Shown one piece after another: positions 34,506 to 35,006 of a stretch of DNA of 35,006 bases. Below the pieces are notes generated by a model, which had not been told where the DNA came from, made no database searches, and saw nothing but the letters and a program-made list of their open reading frames with translations. A program made the position numbers and the translations under genes. Source of the DNA: Mycolicibacterium houstonense (GTDB lineage Bacteria; Actinomycetota; Actinomycetes; Mycobacteriales; Mycobacteriaceae); assembly GCF_900078665.2 (NCBI RefSeq), contig NZ_LT546207.1, forward strand, positions 2,100,607-2,135,612, in the 5' to 3' direction. Each line of letters opens with the position of its first letter. The stretch's first letter is position 1.

Positions 34506-35006
34506 GTGACTACCGAATGCGGCGACGACCACGTTACGCGGCTGGCCCTGGCCGCCGGCCGCGGCGATTCGGAGGCACTCGAGCAGTTCATCCGGGCCAC
34601 GCAGCGCGACGTCTGGCGAACGGTCGCCTATCTCGGGGATGCCGGTTCGGCCGACGACCTGACGCAAGAGACTTTCATCCGCGCGATATCCGCGCTTCCC
34701 CGGTTCGGTGGCCGTTCGTCGGCCCGGACCTGGCTGCTGTCGATCGCGCGGCGCGTCGTGGTCGACCAGATCCGGCACAAGCAGAGCCGTCCACGTACCC
34801 AACCCGGCGTCGCCGTCGAGCAGGTGCTGGACAGCTACCGCCCGGTGGGCGGCTTCGAGAAGATGGTGGAGATCCGCCTCCTGCTGGACGGCCTCGATGC
34901 CGACCGGCGTCACGCGCTGCTGCTGACGCAGGTGCTCGGCCTGTCCTACGCCGAAGCGGCCGAGGTGTGTGGCTGCCCCGTCGGCACCATTCGATCCCGC
35001 GTGGCC
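34506..35006 (+). CDS. sigC: ECF sigma factor SigC, 3' end outside the window
   Basis: 167 codons are present from GTG 34506 to the window end; GTG at 34500 is also in frame. The sequence follows M. tuberculosis Sig[38 protein letters not shown] (region 2), [22 protein letters not shown], then region 4 with [30 protein letters not shown]. About 15-20 residues should be missing. SigC-family factors lack a dedicated adjacent anti-sigma in M. tuberculosis. In that species SigC is linked to copper acquisition and virulence gene expression; its position next to ctpB here supports the copper connection. Confidence 0.92.
   Translation, partial: MTTECGDDHVTRLALAAGRGDSEALEQFIRATQRDVWRTVAYLGDAGSADDLTQETFIRAISALPRFGGRSSARTWLLSIARRVVVDQIRHKQSRPRTQPGVAVEQVLDSYRPVGGFEKMVEIRLLLDGLDADRRHALLLTQVLGLSYAEAAEVCGCPVGTIRSRVA

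Noticed and set aside
1..35006. CRISPR arrays, insertion sequences, riboswitches
   Set aside because: No regular repeat-spacer pattern, transposase, or recognisable riboswitch core was seen on reading either strand.

Overview
The window is chromosomal DNA from a high-GC mycobacterium, most likely a rapid grower of the Mycolicibacterium type. The assignment rests on a WS/DGAT acyltransferase, an MmpS/MmpL pair, mycobactin genes mbtL-mbtM, a methylcitrate cycle operon with its PrpR regulator, and close relatives of M. tuberculosis Rv0102, CtpB and SigC. I see no prophage, insertion sequence, CRISPR array or rRNA. The gene content is mostly chromosomal-core plus species-variable catabolic and metal modules.

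Layout. (1) 1-2338: 5' part of a WS/DGAT gene (minus), a small PD-(D/E)XK nuclease gene (minus) abutting tRNA-Arg(UCU) (plus), and a universal stress protein. (2) 2335-8723: a catabolic island of unknown substrate. A metallo-beta-lactamase-fold hydrolase and a FadR-type GntR regulator diverge, followed by a plus-strand run of acyl-CoA/aryl-CoA ligase, class II aldolase, amidohydrolase/decarboxylase and 2-hydroxyacid dehydrogenase. A CAAAT-C-ATTTG palindrome in the divergent intergenic region recurs over the -10 box of the ligase promoter, which appears to make a leaderless mRNA. (3) 8768-12784: mmpS-mmpL-tetR export operon with an inverted-repeat operator. (4) 12788-15006: mbtM and mbtL (minus), with an IdeR-like box upstream. 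(5) 15152-24412: a long minus-strand run read prpD-prpB-prpC-pyc-metF-(broken folP)-DHFR-like, with prpR divergent. Methylcitrate cycle and pyruvate carboxylase together convert propionyl-CoA to succinate while regenerating oxaloacetate. The dihydropteroate synthase gene carries an internal deletion and frameshift. (6) 25939-28383: a two-component system divergent from a secreted protein with two CMRxNGVxDFPDP repeats. (7) 28495-35006: a probable copper/sigma module: zinc-finger anti-sigma-like membrane protein, DUF5134-type His/Met-rich membrane protein, CopD-CtaG fusion, a 36-residue seven-cysteine metallothionein, CtpB-type P1B ATPase and, divergent from it, the start of sigC.

The most notable points are the tiny metallothionein between copD-ctaG and ctpB, the physical linkage of sigC with a copper module that is scattered in M. 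tuberculosis, the operator pair plus leaderless promoter in the catabolic island, the homing-endonuclease-like nuclease beside an intact tRNA gene, and the internally deleted folP. Five convergent gene pairs have stop codons that overlap or lie within 15 bases of each other. All functional statements come from reading translated sequence and from memory of the families; no database search was run.
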